Below are positions 52,965 to 62,613 of a stretch of 64,000 nt of DNA, piece by piece (position 1 is the first letter of the stretch; each line of letters begins with the position of its first letter). The notes beneath the pieces are model-generated. The model had not been told where the DNA came from and did no database searches. It was given only the letters and a program-made list of their open reading frames with translations. The stretch is from Pseudanabaena yagii GIHE-NHR1. Lineage in GTDB: Bacteria; Cyanobacteriota; Cyanobacteriia; Pseudanabaenales; Pseudanabaenaceae. Both the position numbers and the translations under genes were made by a program. Location: assembly GCF_012863495.1 (NCBI RefSeq), contig NZ_JAAVJL010000001.1, forward strand, positions 3,033,501-3,097,500. Reading direction: 5' to 3'.

Positions 52965-53032
52965 TGCAAGTATCACTTACAGTTATATCAAGTCTAACTG
53001 TTTTTTAAGTAATAATGCAAGTATCACTTGCA
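52965..53032. promoter_or_regulatory. Two TetR-type operator palindromes between desC and its divergent regulator
   Basis: TGCAAGTATCACTTGCA (53016-53032) is a perfect inverted repeat with a 3-nt centre, and TGCAAGTATCACTTACA (52965-52981) is a copy with one mismatch. They are 51 bp apart, close to five helical turns, and each lies just upstream of one gene. A classic layout for auto- and cross-regulation. Confidence 0.8.
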
Positions 53033-53042
53033 AATCATCTCA

Positions 53043-54314
53043 ATGGTACATGCTCCCATGTCTGTATCTCGAATTCCCACTCGCCAACGCATTGTTAACA
53101 CAGCACTGGAGCTGTTTGCTAGCAAGGGAATTACCGAGACCACTACTCGCCAAATCGCTGATTTCGCTCAAGTTAATGAAGTAACTCTATTTCGCCATTT
53201 TGGGAATAAACATGGTTTATTGTTAGCGGTATTGCAAGAATGTTTGCAAAAATATTTGGTACTGGCTCAAGTAGGGGAGTCCTTGATGGTGTCTGATATT
53301 TCTAGTCAGAGCGACTTGCGTCGCTTTCTCAAATACTACATCCAGAGTTCTTTGCGGGCGCTCGAAAGTGTGCCTGAGTTAGTGCGATCGCTCGTTGGCG
53401 AAGCAGGACAATATCCCGCCGAGAGTCGTCAAGCCCTTGCCCAAGGTATTAATCAGGTCAATCAAACGATCGCCACGGCAATTAATGATGTCTTGGCAAA
53501 TTCGCGACTGCAATATACTTTGCCACCGATTAAACTGGCTAACCTATTAAATACTTGCATCTTGGGCTATGCCGTCATTACTTTGACTAGTGATGTGCAT
53601 ACCATCTGGCGCGATCGCGATGATTTTGTCAATACTCTAGTTGATATGTTTGTCCAAGAGGTCAGCCAGTTAACACCCGCCCATCCCATAATCGATATTC
53701 CTGCGGAGACGGTACGCGAAATTCTCCTGCAAGCCAAGAAATGTGGTGCAAAAGATTATGCGATCGCCTATTTATTGTTTGGGGCAGGACTGACGGCAAT
53801 TGATATTACGCGATTAAGAGTTAAGGATTATCAAATTCAAGCCAATCACGGAATTTTACGCACCAAAGATGTGGCTGATCAGGTGCGCTCAGTGCCTGTG
53901 AATCAAAAAATATTGGGGCATCGCTACGGATCGGCAACTAATAATCCCCTCAGTGCCTATTTGAAGAGCCGTAGACAGGAGATTAAGGAGAGATATAAAG
54001 GTGATCAAAAGGAAGATGCTCAGACTCTTGATCATAGAGAGGCAATGTTTTTGAGTGGCGACCTTCAACCCTTATCTTTAGAAGAAATCGAGCAAATGTG
54101 GACAAGCTGGACGCAAACCTATTGCAATCTAGATGGCTCATCCTTAGCGATCGCCCAAGCCAGATATACTTGGTGCATCGAAATGCTAGCGCGAGGCATG
54201 GATGCGGATAGTTTTTGCATCATTAGTGGCATTAAACCCAAAGAACTCAAAGCCTATCAAACCCGTTTGAACGAGAAATTAGCAATCGATAAAGCGATCG
54301 CCCTTGACTCTTAA
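53043..54314 (+). CDS. TetR-family regulator with C-terminal tyrosine-recombinase-like domain
   Basis: 423 aa from ATG 53043 (ATG 53058 also possible; neither has a strong ribosome binding site, and the TTG 53028 overlaps the operator). Residues about 10-60 are a TetR HTH (RIVNTALELFASKGITETTT, RQIADFAQVNEVTLFRHFGN), and the ligand domain runs to about 205. The C-terminal 200 residues resemble a phage-integrase catalytic domain: AKDYAIAYLLFGAGLTAIDI, TRLRVKDYQ, VRSVPVNQKI, and YTWCIEMLARGMDADSFCII with KPKELKAYQTRL. The first catalytic Arg (GLR) is Thr, and the H-x-x-R box reads A-x-A-R-Y-T, so it is probably inactive and used for DNA binding or oligomerisation. Likely a regulator of desC. 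Confidence 0.8.
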   Translation: MVHAPMSVSRIPTRQRIVNTALELFASKGITETTTRQIADFAQVNEVTLFRHFGNKHGLLLAVLQECLQKYLVLAQVGESLMVSDISSQSDLRRFLKYYIQSSLRALESVPELVRSLVGEAGQYPAESRQALAQGINQVNQTIATAINDVLANSRLQYTLPPIKLANLLNTCILGYAVITLTSDVHTIWRDRDDFVNTLVDMFVQEVSQLTPAHPIIDIPAETVREILLQAKKCGAKDYAIAYLLFGAGLTAIDITRLRVKDYQIQANHGILRTKDVADQVRSVPVNQKILGHRYGSATNNPLSAYLKSRRQEIKERYKGDQKEDAQTLDHREAMFLSGDLQPLSLEEIEQMWTSWTQTYCNLDGSSLAIAQARYTWCIEMLARGMDADSFCIISGIKPKELKAYQTRLNEKLAIDKAIALDS

Positions 54315-54397
54315 TTTTTTTGTAATGCGGCTTTGACGCACCACAAAAAATTGATTCCTTATTTTCTGTTAACGCGAGTTCTAGATAATTTGAAACA

Positions 54398-54440
54398 GGC
54401 TTTGAGAGAGGGTTTACGTAGCAAACCCTCTCTCAAAGCC
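54398..54440. repeat. Perfect 18-bp-arm hairpin after the TetR-type gene
   Basis: GGCTTTGAGAGAGGGTTT mirrored after ACGTAGC. Located in the 400-bp region between 54314 and 54715, otherwise without features except an A/T-rich stretch 54540-54620 (TTAATGCG repeats) that may hold the ftn2 promoter. Confidence 0.75.
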
Positions 54441-54714
54441 CAAAATTTGCCAGCTTAACCCGAACTAACGTTTTGTTATGGGCTTTTTACTTTTTTAGCT
54501 ACTTTCGCCAAGATAATCAACTTAGTGTATAATTCGGGCGTTCTATGTACTCCATTTTTGGAGTATTCAGAATTGCATATGCATACTTTATTAATGCGCT
54601 ATTAATGCATTTTAATGCGTTAGTTACGGAGCATCTTTTTTGAGAGGCAAACAGGTTGGTATTATCGGCGCTTAGATCGACATTTCCAATTGAAGTTTTG
54701 GGTAGAAAAGCAAA

Positions 54715-56877
54715 GTGAGAGTTCCCCTAGACTGTTACCGCATTCTTGGTTTAACACACCTATCAGGGCTAGACAAAATCCAGCAAGCCCACAGAGATCG
54801 CCTGCTTTCTATGCCAAGGCGGGAATATTCTGATGCGGCGATCGCCTCTCGCAAACGCATCATCGATAAAGCTTACGAACTTTTAATCGAGCATATTAGT
54901 GCCCCTAAAGATAGCATTTCTGATGAAATCAGCGATCGCCCTAATGATCGTCCAGTCACAACCCTACCGCCACAAGTCGAAGCTGACGAAAAAGACTTTG
55001 CAGGACTATTACTAATTTTGTACGAACTCGGCGAATCCGAGAAAGTCCTTTCCCTTGCTAAACCCTATTACGATCCCGAAGAAGCCGAATACCAGTCGGC
55101 AAGGATCTCGCCCCATGACCCCGACCTATTGCTTTCGGTATCTCTGTCTTTTCTTGATCTCGGTCGGGAATATTGGAAACAAGGTCAATATGAAGCTGCT
55201 GCGTCGTCCCTAGAATCTGCCCAAGACCTGCTATTGCGAGAAGGACTATTTCTCAGCATTCGTAGTGAGATCCAAGCTGATCTCTTCCGCTTACGTCCCT
55301 ATCGGATTCTTGAATTGTTAGCATCCCCTGACAATCATACCAATGAACATCGCAAAGGGATGTCACTATTGCAGGAAATGCTTGAGGCGCGTCGCGGTAT
55401 TGATGGCTCAGGCAATGACTACTCTAGCCTCGGTATTGATGACTTTTTGCGCTTTATTCAGCAATTACGCAGCTATATGACCGCCATCGAGCAGCAAACT
55501 CTGTTTGAAGAAGAAGCACGTCGCCCCTCTTCGGTAGCAACCTATTTAGCGGTCTATGCCTTAATTGCGCGGGGATTCTCGCAACGACAACCTGCCTTGA
55601 TTCGGCGAGCAAAGGGCTTGCTGGTCAAACTTAGCGCCAAGCAGGATATTTATCTCGAAAAAGCGGTATGTGCTTTGCTCCTCGGACAAACTGAAGAGGC
55701 AAGCGCGGCGATCGAAAATAGTTCTGAAGACGATCAAATTGCCTATATTCGCCAAAATTCTGAGGGTGCGCCCGATCTCCTACCTGGGCTATGTCTCTAT
55801 AGCGAACGTTGGCTTCAAGAAGAGGTCTATCCGCATTTCCGTGATTTGATGAGTCAAATCGTGTCACTCAAGGATTACTTTGCCGATGAGCAGGTGCAAG
55901 CCTATCTCGAAGAATTGCCAAATACAGGTGCGCCCTCGTCGGACTGGACATCTCCTGTCGGTGGCGATCGCTTAGGTTGGTCTACACCTACACCTGTAGA
56001 GGAGTCACCCCCAAGACGCGATCTGGAAACCACTACTAGCAACGAGCCAAGACTCTCGACCTATTCCCCTGAAGCACCTAATCGCTTTCAGCGATCGAGT
56101 ACGCCTGTCCTTGAGAGACCAAACTATAGCAATACTAGCAACACTAATGGCAGAGGCAATGCCGTGCGCGATCTACCTAGATCGCGTCGTCCTAGTAACG
56201 TTCCCTCTGTTCGCAACAATCGAAATATCAATGATGCTGCTAAGGAAATCAATCGTTCTAGCCATAACTCAGGACATTCAGCATCAAAACGCAAGTTTAA
56301 TTTTGGTCGTTTAGTTACTGTTATTGTCGTAGCGATCGCCTTGCTAGCAGGTTCGATTTGGCTAATGGTTTGGGCTTTACGCGCCTTGACTGGAGCCTCT
56401 CGCTCCGAGGCAACCATCCCCCTAGAGAAAAACCTCGCGCCCATAGTACAAGCCATCAAAGAGAATAACTCCGTAGCGATCGCGCAACCTGGCCCCCTAG
56501 ATAAGGAGACGGCAACCAAGGTCATCGAAACATGGCAGCTTACTAAAACAAAAGCGTTAGGCAAAACCTATGAAGATAACTTATTAGAAGAAATCCTGAC
56601 TGATCCTGCTCTTAGTGATTGGAAAAGTCGATCTAAGGATTTAAAAGCAAGTAACTCATATTTGCAATATGAGGTCAAATCCAGTGAAGTGGATAAGGTG
56701 ACGACCGACGGAGATACCAAAGCGAAGGTAGTTGCAAAAATATCGGAATCCCGTAATTACTTTAATAATGGGGAACTAGATCGCAGTGGCTCAAAGGACA
56801 ACGCAAACTATACAGTTGAATATGATCTTGTGAAAAAAGATAATAAATGGCTGATTCGGGATATGTTGGTCTTCTAA
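54715..56877 (+). CDS. ftn2: Cell division protein Ftn2/ZipN (ARC6 homologue)
   Basis: 720 aa from GTG 54715. MRVPLDCYRILGLTHLSGLD and QQAHRDRLLSMPRREYSDAA form the J-like N-terminal domain typical of Ftn2/ARC6. A TM helix covers about 533-556 (VTVIVVAIALLAGSIWLMVW), and the C-terminal 130 residues are the periplasmic IMS/DUF4101 domain (VIETWQLTKTKALGKTYEDN; DNKWLIRDMLVF). Ftn2 anchors the FtsZ ring in cyanobacteria and is the ancestor of plastid ARC6. The Ser/Asn/Arg-rich linker (about 420-525) is disordered. Convergent with recA across a shared terminator. Confidence 0.95.
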   Translation: MRVPLDCYRILGLTHLSGLDKIQQAHRDRLLSMPRREYSDAAIASRKRIIDKAYELLIEHISAPKDSISDEISDRPNDRPVTTLPPQVEADEKDFAGLLLILYELGESEKVLSLAKPYYDPEEAEYQSARISPHDPDLLLSVSLSFLDLGREYWKQGQYEAAASSLESAQDLLLREGLFLSIRSEIQADLFRLRPYRILELLASPDNHTNEHRKGMSLLQEMLEARRGIDGSGNDYSSLGIDDFLRFIQQLRSYMTAIEQQTLFEEEARRPSSVATYLAVYALIARGFSQRQPALIRRAKGLLVKLSAKQDIYLEKAVCALLLGQTEEASAAIENSSEDDQIAYIRQNSEGAPDLLPGLCLYSERWLQEEVYPHFRDLMSQIVSLKDYFADEQVQAYLEELPNTGAPSSDWTSPVGGDRLGWSTPTPVEESPPRRDLETTTSNEPRLSTYSPEAPNRFQRSSTPVLERPNYSNTSNTNGRGNAVRDLPRSRRPSNVPSVRNNRNINDAAKEINRSSHNSGHSASKRKFNFGRLVTVIVVAIALLAGSIWLMVWALRALTGASRSEATIPLEKNLAPIVQAIKENNSVAIAQPGPLDKETATKVIETWQLTKTKALGKTYEDNLLEEILTDPALSDWKSRSKDLKASNSYLQYEVKSSEVDKVTTDGDTKAKVVAKISESRNYFNNGELDRSGSKDNANYTVEYDLVKKDNKWLIRDMLVF

Positions 56878-56878
56878 A

Positions 56879-56912
56879 TAAAAAAGCAGCGCCTAGCGCT
56901 GCTTTTTTATTT
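56879..56912. terminator. Bidirectional terminator between ftn2 and recA
   Basis: AAAAAAGCAGCGC-CTA-GCGCTGCTTTTTT, with T- and A-runs on both sides. Confidence 0.9.
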
Positions 56913-56917
56913 TTGAT

Positions 56918-58072
56918 TTAGAAATCATCTGGTGGAATATCGTCATCTTCAGGCTCAATTTCTTCAGGGACAACCTTTGTCGCTGAAACCGCTACACCTG
57001 CGGAGAGTTTTTCGCGCACTTGTCGCTCAACCTCCTGAGCAAATTCTGGCTTATCTTCCATATACTTGATCGTATTGTCGCGACCTTGACCAATGTTGTC
57101 ACCTTGGTAGCTATACCATGCACCCTTACGGACAATGATACTCATTTCCTCGGCTAGGTCAACGAGACAGCCGAGAGTGGAAATGCCTTTACCAAAGATG
57201 ATGTCGAATTCAGCAATACGGAAGGGTGGAGCGACTTTATTCTTAGCCACCTTAACCTTGGCACGAATCCCATATTCTTCTGTGCCTTTTTTGAGGGTTT
57301 GGATACGACGAATATCGAGACGCACCGAAGCATAGAACTTGAGAGCAGTACCGCCTGTAGTTGTTTCAGGGCTGCCATAGGATACGCCGATCTTTTGACG
57401 TAACTGGTTTAGAAAAATGACAATACAGTTTGATCGCCCCACATTTGCTGTGATTTTACGCAGTGCTTGGCTCATCAATCGAGCTTGCAAACCAACATGG
57501 GAAGCACCCATTTCCCCTTCGATTTCGGCACGGGGTACAAGCGCGGCAACGGAGTCGATCGCAATAATATCGACAGCCATCGATCGCACAAGATTATCAA
57601 CAATTTCTAATGCCATTTCCCCTGAGTCGGGCTGGGAAATTAACAGGTTATTAATATCGACACCAACACTTGCCGCATAGGTAGGGTCGAGGGCATGTTC
57701 AGCATCCACGAAGGCAGCCACACCACCACGTTTTTGGACTTCGGCGATCGCGTGGAGTACTAATGTCGTTTTCCCAGAGCTTTCAGGTCCGTATACTTCG
57801 ATCACCCGCCCTTTGGGTAAGCCACCACCAAGGGCAAGATCGAGGGGCAATGCGCCACTAGGAATGGTCTCAACGCGCATGTTCGTCGCATCACCCAAGC
57901 GCATGATCGAGCCTTTGCCATGATCCTTCTCGATCTTTTGCATGATCGCATCGAGCGCCTTCTTTTTCTCAGGGCTGATGCTCGCCTTTGCTAATTGAGC
58001 ATTTGCTGCTTGGGCGATCGGGGTAGCCTTATCAACTTGACTATTTGCCGTTGCAGAAGAATTTTTCGCCAT
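56918..58072 (-). CDS. recA: RecA recombinase
   Basis: 384 aa. Walker A GPESSGKT (about 94-101), Walker [24 protein letters not shown]-binding loops around [13 protein letters not shown] and [20 protein letters not shown]. The N-terminus is longer than in E. coli by about 30 Ala/Gln-rich residues, and the acidic tail [15 protein letters not shown] is kept. Catalyses strand exchange. A LexA-type box is not evident upstream. Confidence 0.98.
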   Translation of the reverse strand: MAKNSSATANSQVDKATPIAQAANAQLAKASISPEKKKALDAIMQKIEKDHGKGSIMRLGDATNMRVETIPSGALPLDLALGGGLPKGRVIEVYGPESSGKTTLVLHAIAEVQKRGGVAAFVDAEHALDPTYAASVGVDINNLLISQPDSGEMALEIVDNLVRSMAVDIIAIDSVAALVPRAEIEGEMGASHVGLQARLMSQALRKITANVGRSNCIVIFLNQLRQKIGVSYGSPETTTGGTALKFYASVRLDIRRIQTLKKGTEEYGIRAKVKVAKNKVAPPFRIAEFDIIFGKGISTLGCLVDLAEEMSIIVRKGAWYSYQGDNIGQGRDNTIKYMEDKPEFAQEVERQVREKLSAGVAVSATKVVPEEIEPEDDDIPPDDF

Positions 58073-58231
58073 TGCCTTTCGAGGTTGATTTCGTTTAGTA
58101 AGTCTGCATCATTATGACACTAATACTCCTTAGTTGGCGTTGTTTAATTCATACTGAATTTTAAGTGATTACCTTGCTATTACTCAAATTTAGATATTTG
58201 TACTAAAAATTTGCAACATTTATTTAAGGTT

Positions 58232-58259
58232 GATCGCACTTTTCAAGCAAGCGAGATAC
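58232..58259. repeat. Half of the 26228-type palindromic repeat
   Basis: CGCACTTTTCAAGCAAGCG followed by AGATACATA equals the right part of the repeat at 26228-26321 in reverse orientation. The other half is absent, possibly because of the nearby IS insertion. Confidence 0.6.
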
Positions 58260-58279
58260 ATACAGCGCGTTGCACTGAA

Positions 58280-59774
58280 CTGGAATTTAGACTAAGTTGA
58301 TTAAGAGAATCAGAAAAAGAGCAGGAAAAAGTGACCCAGAAAACGGAGAACTGAGAAAAAGCAAGAGAGAGAAAAAGAGAATATTGAAAGTTAGGAATTA
58401 AGGTAGTCTTGATTGACCTTTTTCGAGCGAGAAGCTCGTTTTTTGACGACAGGAAAGCGAGAAAAAGGAGAACGCTTGCGTCCAGATTTCCAACCGAGAG
58501 ACTTACCACGAGGTTGGGGAGAACAAGCAGGAGAGCCAATCCTGACCAAAAGTGCGGCAAAGCCCTGAGCGACTCGACCAAAATTAAGATTGGTTTGAGG
58601 TTTCTGCCAAGGCAAAGGAGTATCAATAACCAGTTGACGAGCCAACCACAATTGCCAAGAGAGTAAAGGCATAAGGTCACTCCAACGCAAAGCTTGCTGA
58701 GGAGTCAACAAATGGGGAAGAGTCCAATGTAATCTTTGTTTGGCAAAACGATACCAATGGTCGATGGCAAAACGACGTAAGTACAAGCGCCAAAGGGAGT
58801 CTAAAGTCGGCATCTGTTCACCCACCCAAGCTAACCACAAACCAGAGCAATGAGAATGTGTAACTCGAATAACTTGAATATGTCGTTGGGCTGCTTGCCG
58901 AAAGTGTAAGTTAGACCATTGCTGGATTTGCACCTGTCCAACCGTCTCATCTTCTAAGCTAAAAGTTGCCGATGGCTCTCCCCAACTATCAGCATTGGCA
59001 AGTTGGAATTTATCCCCATGCTTACGAGGACGACCATAACCACTGTAGGGCGCAGGGGCTTTGTATAAGCATCGGTTAGGACGTAGACGTATTAGTAAAT
59101 CGGCAGGGATATCCTCAGTCAAATTCATAAAGACGGCACTGCCATATTCACTGTCGTAAGTAGCGATTGGTCTTACCGTTAAATCTCGACATACTTGACT
59201 CAGTTGGAATGCGGCTCTTTGCCCTGCTGTCTCAAAACTACTGATCCGCTCGTGACATAACGGGATTGCCCAACTCCCTGTCATCTCTGGTATCCATGCC
59301 AAGGTGCTGTAGTCATGCCCTAACACGATCGGTTTGTTCCCTTCTACCAAATTCGGTTGATGCACAAAACTCCTGTCTTTTAGCGTTTTGGCATGGGGTC
59401 TTCCCCATCCTGTATGGTCTCCTGCTAGCAAAGGGCGGATGTCTTTGGGTATTTGTTCCACACATAACCGTCTTATCCTGCCTCGGTTGGGGCGACTGTC
59501 TTTTAATGATTCATACAGACTTGACCATTTTCTTCGATACACTGCGGATAACGATAATTCTACAAATGATTTCACTCTCGGACTGGTCAATACTGCATCC
59601 ATCAAGTCAAATATTGCATCCCGTCCGTTCCCTAAAAATCTATATACCTGTTGACGAAAGTCTTGTAGTTTATCAATAATCATGGCTGTAGATGTCTCTT
59701 TACTTTTCATCTACTTTAGGCAGTTTGTATCTCTTTTACTCTGCCTTTTTTACCTTTTTTAGTCTAAACTCCAG
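58280..59774 (-). mobile_element. Intact 1495-bp insertion sequence (copy 2)
   Basis: Terminal inverted repeats CTGGAATTTAGACTAA at the left and, on the minus strand, CTGGAGTTTAGACTAA at the right. A 6-bp direct repeat ACTGAA flanks the element on both sides (58274-58279, 59775-59780), a target duplication. Nearly identical to 17628-19031, so recently mobile. Confidence 0.93.
58391..59710 (-). CDS. IS701/DDE_5-like transposase
   Basis: 439 aa, intact. PLLAGDHTGWGRPHAKTLKD (first Asp, 'DHT.W.RP' motif), RPIATYDSEYGSAVFMNLTE (second Asp) and the C-terminal YLRRFAIDHWYRFAKQRLHW (acidic residue with helix; family-type third position) give the DDE layout. The basic tail GKSLGWKSGRKRSPFSRFPV may bind DNA. 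Only genes in IS copies at 17.6 and 58.3 kb in this window. Assignment to IS701 rather than an unnamed group is uncertain. Confidence 0.88.
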   Translation of the reverse strand: MKSKETSTAMIIDKLQDFRQQVYRFLGNGRDAIFDLMDAVLTSPRVKSFVELSLSAVYRRKWSSLYESLKDSRPNRGRIRRLCVEQIPKDIRPLLAGDHTGWGRPHAKTLKDRSFVHQPNLVEGNKPIVLGHDYSTLAWIPEMTGSWAIPLCHERISSFETAGQRAAFQLSQVCRDLTVRPIATYDSEYGSAVFMNLTEDIPADLLIRLRPNRCLYKAPAPYSGYGRPRKHGDKFQLANADSWGEPSATFSLEDETVGQVQIQQWSNLHFRQAAQRHIQVIRVTHSHCSGLWLAWVGEQMPTLDSLWRLYLRRFAIDHWYRFAKQRLHWTLPHLLTPQQALRWSDLMPLLSWQLWLARQLVIDTPLPWQKPQTNLNFGRVAQGFAALLVRIGSPACSPQPRGKSLGWKSGRKRSPFSRFPVVKKRASRSKKVNQDYLNS

Positions 59775-59785
59775 ACTGAATTAAA

Positions 59786-59842
59786 ACCCAGAGAAATTTT
59801 TCAAAGCACGACGAAGTCGTGCTTTGAAAAATTTCTCTGGGT
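59786..59842. repeat. Perfect palindrome with 27-bp arms
   Basis: ACCCAGAGAAATTTTTCAAA followed by GCACGAC is mirrored exactly after GAA. It lies 5 bp beyond the target duplication of the IS. Confidence 0.85.
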
Positions 59843-59911
59843 CTAACCAGCATGAGCCTTAGGAGAGACGGTAGGACTCATGCGATCGCGTATTCATAAA
59901 ACAAAAGCCAC

Positions 59912-59939
59912 CGAAATCAAGCGATCGCGGTAGCTTTTG
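59912..59939 (-). terminator. psaD terminator-like stem-loop
   Basis: AAAAGC.ACCG and CGGTAGCTTTT arms with a loop containing a HIP1 site, about 50 nt after the psaD stop. Confidence 0.55.
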
Positions 59940-59987
59940 CAAAAAATAAAAATGAATGAGAGCAATAGTAATAGCCAAGGCTATTAA

Positions 59988-60437
59988 TTAGGCATCGTAA
60001 GTAGCCTTACCTGTAAACTTAACGCTTATAGGATTAGGATTGTCACCAATCTTGCGTCCGACGCTATTAGCAGCAACGCGACCAGCATTCACCTTCTCAG
60101 GGAATACACCATCTTGAGGATGGAGATACACTTGGTCACCATTGGGAAATTCGCGCCAAATTTTATAATTGGTGATCTTAAATTTACGCAACTGTGTACC
60201 TAAAGCAAGTGCTTGCTCTTTCTTTGCTAAGTAGAGTAAGTTATCGCCCTTGACCATAGTTGCAGCGCCGCCAGTAGGAAGTTCAAATACTTGCTCTTTA
60301 GGGCTGTCCCAAGAGATCAGATACTTTTCTTCGGTAAAGGCTGAGTTGAGCAAACCACCTGTGCTACCGCCCCAGATAGGGGTTTTGCCAGTAGGTTTAG
60401 GAGCGGTAAAGCTCGCTGTTGCTTGTTCTTCTGACAT
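59988..60437 (-). CDS. psaD: Photosystem I reaction centre subunit II
   Basis: 149 aa; ATG 60437 with GAGAA upstream, giving [60 protein letters not shown] and the basic [20 protein letters not shown] are PsaD signatures. PsaD sits on the stromal (cytoplasmic) face of photosystem I and docks ferredoxin. Monocistronic. The frame continues upstream to 60596 but is not coding. Confidence 0.98.
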   Translation of the reverse strand: MSEEQATASFTAPKPTGKTPIWGGSTGGLLNSAFTEEKYLISWDSPKEQVFELPTGGAATMVKGDNLLYLAKKEQALALGTQLRKFKITNYKIWREFPNGDQVYLHPQDGVFPEKVNAGRVAANSVGRKIGDNPNPISVKFTGKATYDA

Positions 60438-60621
60438 TGAGATGTTCTCCCAAATTGCGTATACGCTTTTGATATCAAGTGCAAAGATATCATTTCTACA
60501 TACCCCTGCTTCAAGCTTACTTAATGTTACTTTACGAAGCTTGACAAAACTTTTCTCAAAAAGCTCACGCTTCGCCTGAGCTTTTTGATATAGCAAAGCA
60601 AGTTTTGCTTAGGGCATAAAG

Positions 60622-60666
60622 CCAGAAGATTAGTTGCGGCGCGAAGCCCCGCAACTAATCTTCTGG
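60622..60666. repeat. Perfect 18-bp-arm hairpin
   Basis: CCAGAAGATTAGTTGCGG and CCGCAACTAATCTTCTGG around 9 nt. GC-rich core TTGCGGCGCG is shared with the palindrome at 43553. Confidence 0.8.
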
Positions 60667-60689
60667 GGCTTTCTGTACGACAGCTATAG

Positions 60690-61091
60690 TTAGGAGCTAA
60701 TTAGTCTACTTAAATATCTTTCGATGAGGATCGCTGCCACAATGTCATCGATGGGACGGTCAGGCGATCGCATTCCACGGGGGACTAATTTCATTAAACC
60801 TGTTGCAGGATAAATGTCCCAAAATCTTTGTCGCGCCTCTTCACTACTATAACGCTCGTCTACGGTGATGATCCGCAAATCGGGGAATGATGCTTGCAAC
60901 TTCGCTTTCCATTGCTTAGATGCGGTTTGATCGCCCATCACCATCAATGATATAGGGTAACTATCTAATAAGTTACCAACTTTAGCGATCGCCTCAGCGC
61001 TGGGGATAACTGCCTGAAAATGCAGCTTCCGATCTAAGCCCATGACAGCAACACCACATTTTTGTTTTCCGGGATCGAAACCTAGCAGCAC
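60690..61091 (-). CDS. YqgF/RuvX-like RNase H-fold protein
   Basis: 133 aa. MLLGFDPGKQKCGVAVMGLD has the first Asp of the RNase H-like YqgF domain, RIITVDERYSSEEARQRFWD the Glu, and RPIDDIVAAILIERYLSRLI the last Asp. The family includes the pre-16S rRNA processing nuclease YqgF/RuvX; this form is the cyanobacterial resolvase-like branch and may be a second paralogue. Confidence 0.8.
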   Translation of the reverse strand: MLLGFDPGKQKCGVAVMGLDRKLHFQAVIPSAEAIAKVGNLLDSYPISLMVMGDQTASKQWKAKLQASFPDLRIITVDERYSSEEARQRFWDIYPATGLMKLVPRGMRSPDRPIDDIVAAILIERYLSRLISS

Positions 61092-61240
61092 AGATAATTT
61101 TGGTGATTATTGACTTAGTTAGAGATTAGGTCAAGATTTAAATATTCTTGCTCTCTAACCAATATAGCCTCTTGTTATATTGTTAATGGCTATATTGCTT
61201 TCCTAGCGACGATGGCACTAATAGCAAAGGAGAAAAATAA

Positions 61241-61711
61241 ATGACCCAAGCAATCGCAACTAAACAATCTCTATACGAGCAAGATCTGAATCTTTGGCTA
61301 GAAAATGCGATCGCGCAATTGCAAGAAGGGAAATTACAGGATCTTGATGTTGAAAATTTAATTGAGGAGTTAGCAGGTTTGGCTGGTCGAGACAGGCGCG
61401 AATTGAAGCAAAGATTAACAACACTAATCGAACATCTGCTAAAGCGTTGCTATGTCAAGAGTGAGTATGACTATGCGGGATGGGTAGAGACTATCGATAG
61501 AACTCGCAACATAATTAGAGATATCCTCAAGCAATCTCCTAGTCTCAAAAATTATGTAAACGATCCTGAATTATTTCAAAATGCGTTTCATGATGCGTTG
61601 CGTATAGTGAGGCGTAATCAAGGTTACAAATCTGTCAATTTTCCTGATTCGTGGCAATTTAGCCGCGATATTGAAGCAATCTTAGCGATCGATTTTTGGG
61701 AAGAAATTTAA
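61241..61711 (+). CDS. DUF29 family protein
   Basis: 156 aa, preceded by AAAGGAGAAAAATAA, a strong ribosome binding site. SLYEQDLNLWLENAIAQLQE and DVENLIEELAGLAGRDRREL, then KRLTTLIEHLLKR-type helices define DUF29, a helical family with many copies in cyanobacteria, function unknown. The stop overlaps the end of the convergent hydrolase gene by 4 nt. Confidence 0.93.
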   Translation: MTQAIATKQSLYEQDLNLWLENAIAQLQEGKLQDLDVENLIEELAGLAGRDRRELKQRLTTLIEHLLKRCYVKSEYDYAGWVETIDRTRNIIRDILKQSPSLKNYVNDPELFQNAFHDALRIVRRNQGYKSVNFPDSWQFSRDIEAILAIDFWEEI

Positions 61712-62586
61712 ATCTTTTGAACAAATTCGTTGATGCCATTGCGGTAAGTTTCGAGGGAGTCTAGAAAGCCACCATTATGATCACCGCGCAATTTAACTAG
61801 TTTTTTAGGTGCATTGGCTACTTGAAAGTTTTTCTCGCCATGATGAAACGGGATAATCTCATCCTCATTGCTGTGAATGATTAATACAGGAATTTTGATA
61901 TTCGGTAGGCGCTCAATGGAGTTGTAGGAAAATTTTGATAATAGGCGAATTGGCAGGAATGGGTAAAGCTCGGCGGCGCGATCGCTAATTGAGGTAAATG
62001 TCGAGGCAAGGATCAGCCCTGCTGCAGGATTTTGAGGATTTTGTTGAGCAGTAGTCTGGGCAATGTAGGAAGCGATCGCCCCACCGAGAGATTCGCCATA
62101 GATAATAATTTTCTGGGGCGGGATTTTGCGTTCTTGGGTGAGGTATTGCCATGCTGCCTCAACATCTTTATAGGTTCCCTCTTCACTCGGCTGCCCTTCA
62201 CTCTTGCCATAGCCGCGATAGTCAAATAAAAATGTGGCAAGCCCCAAGTCTTTAAATATTGGTAAATAGCTAACACGATTACCAATATTGCCACCATTGC
62301 CATGACAAAACAAAATCACTGCTTTACCAATAGGGTTGTTATCTTTTGCAGGTACAAACCAAGCAGATAAATTGACGTTATCTTTAGTAGTTAGTTGAAT
62401 ATCTTCAAATTTTAAGCCAATAGATTTTGGTGTTTCTAGGACATCTTTGCTTGGCATAAATACCATGTTTGCCTGTCCGAAATATAAGGCGATCGCTAAG
62501 CCAATATAAGCAAGAACAAGAACCCGAATCACTGGTAGTAAAAACTTCTGAAATATTTGAAATAATGGTTGCAAATTCTGGCTCAT
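61708..62586 (-). CDS. Membrane-anchored alpha/beta hydrolase
   Basis: 292 aa. An N-terminal TM helix (about 15-36) is followed by the hydrolase core: oxyanion LFCHGNGGNIGNR, nucleophile elbow IIYGESLGGAIASYIAQ (Ser in GESLGG), Asp in IIHSNEDEIIPFHHGEKN and His in LRGDHNGGFLDS. Resembles the YfhR/ABHD12-13-like group. Substrate unknown. Confidence 0.9.
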   Translation of the reverse strand: MSQNLQPLFQIFQKFLLPVIRVLVLAYIGLAIALYFGQANMVFMPSKDVLETPKSIGLKFEDIQLTTKDNVNLSAWFVPAKDNNPIGKAVILFCHGNGGNIGNRVSYLPIFKDLGLATFLFDYRGYGKSEGQPSEEGTYKDVEAAWQYLTQERKIPPQKIIIYGESLGGAIASYIAQTTAQQNPQNPAAGLILASTFTSISDRAAELYPFLPIRLLSKFSYNSIERLPNIKIPVLIIHSNEDEIIPFHHGEKNFQVANAPKKLVKLRGDHNGGFLDSLETYRNGINEFVQKI

Positions 62587-62613
62587 ACTTCCTCTGTTAT
62601 TAGCGATCGGCGA

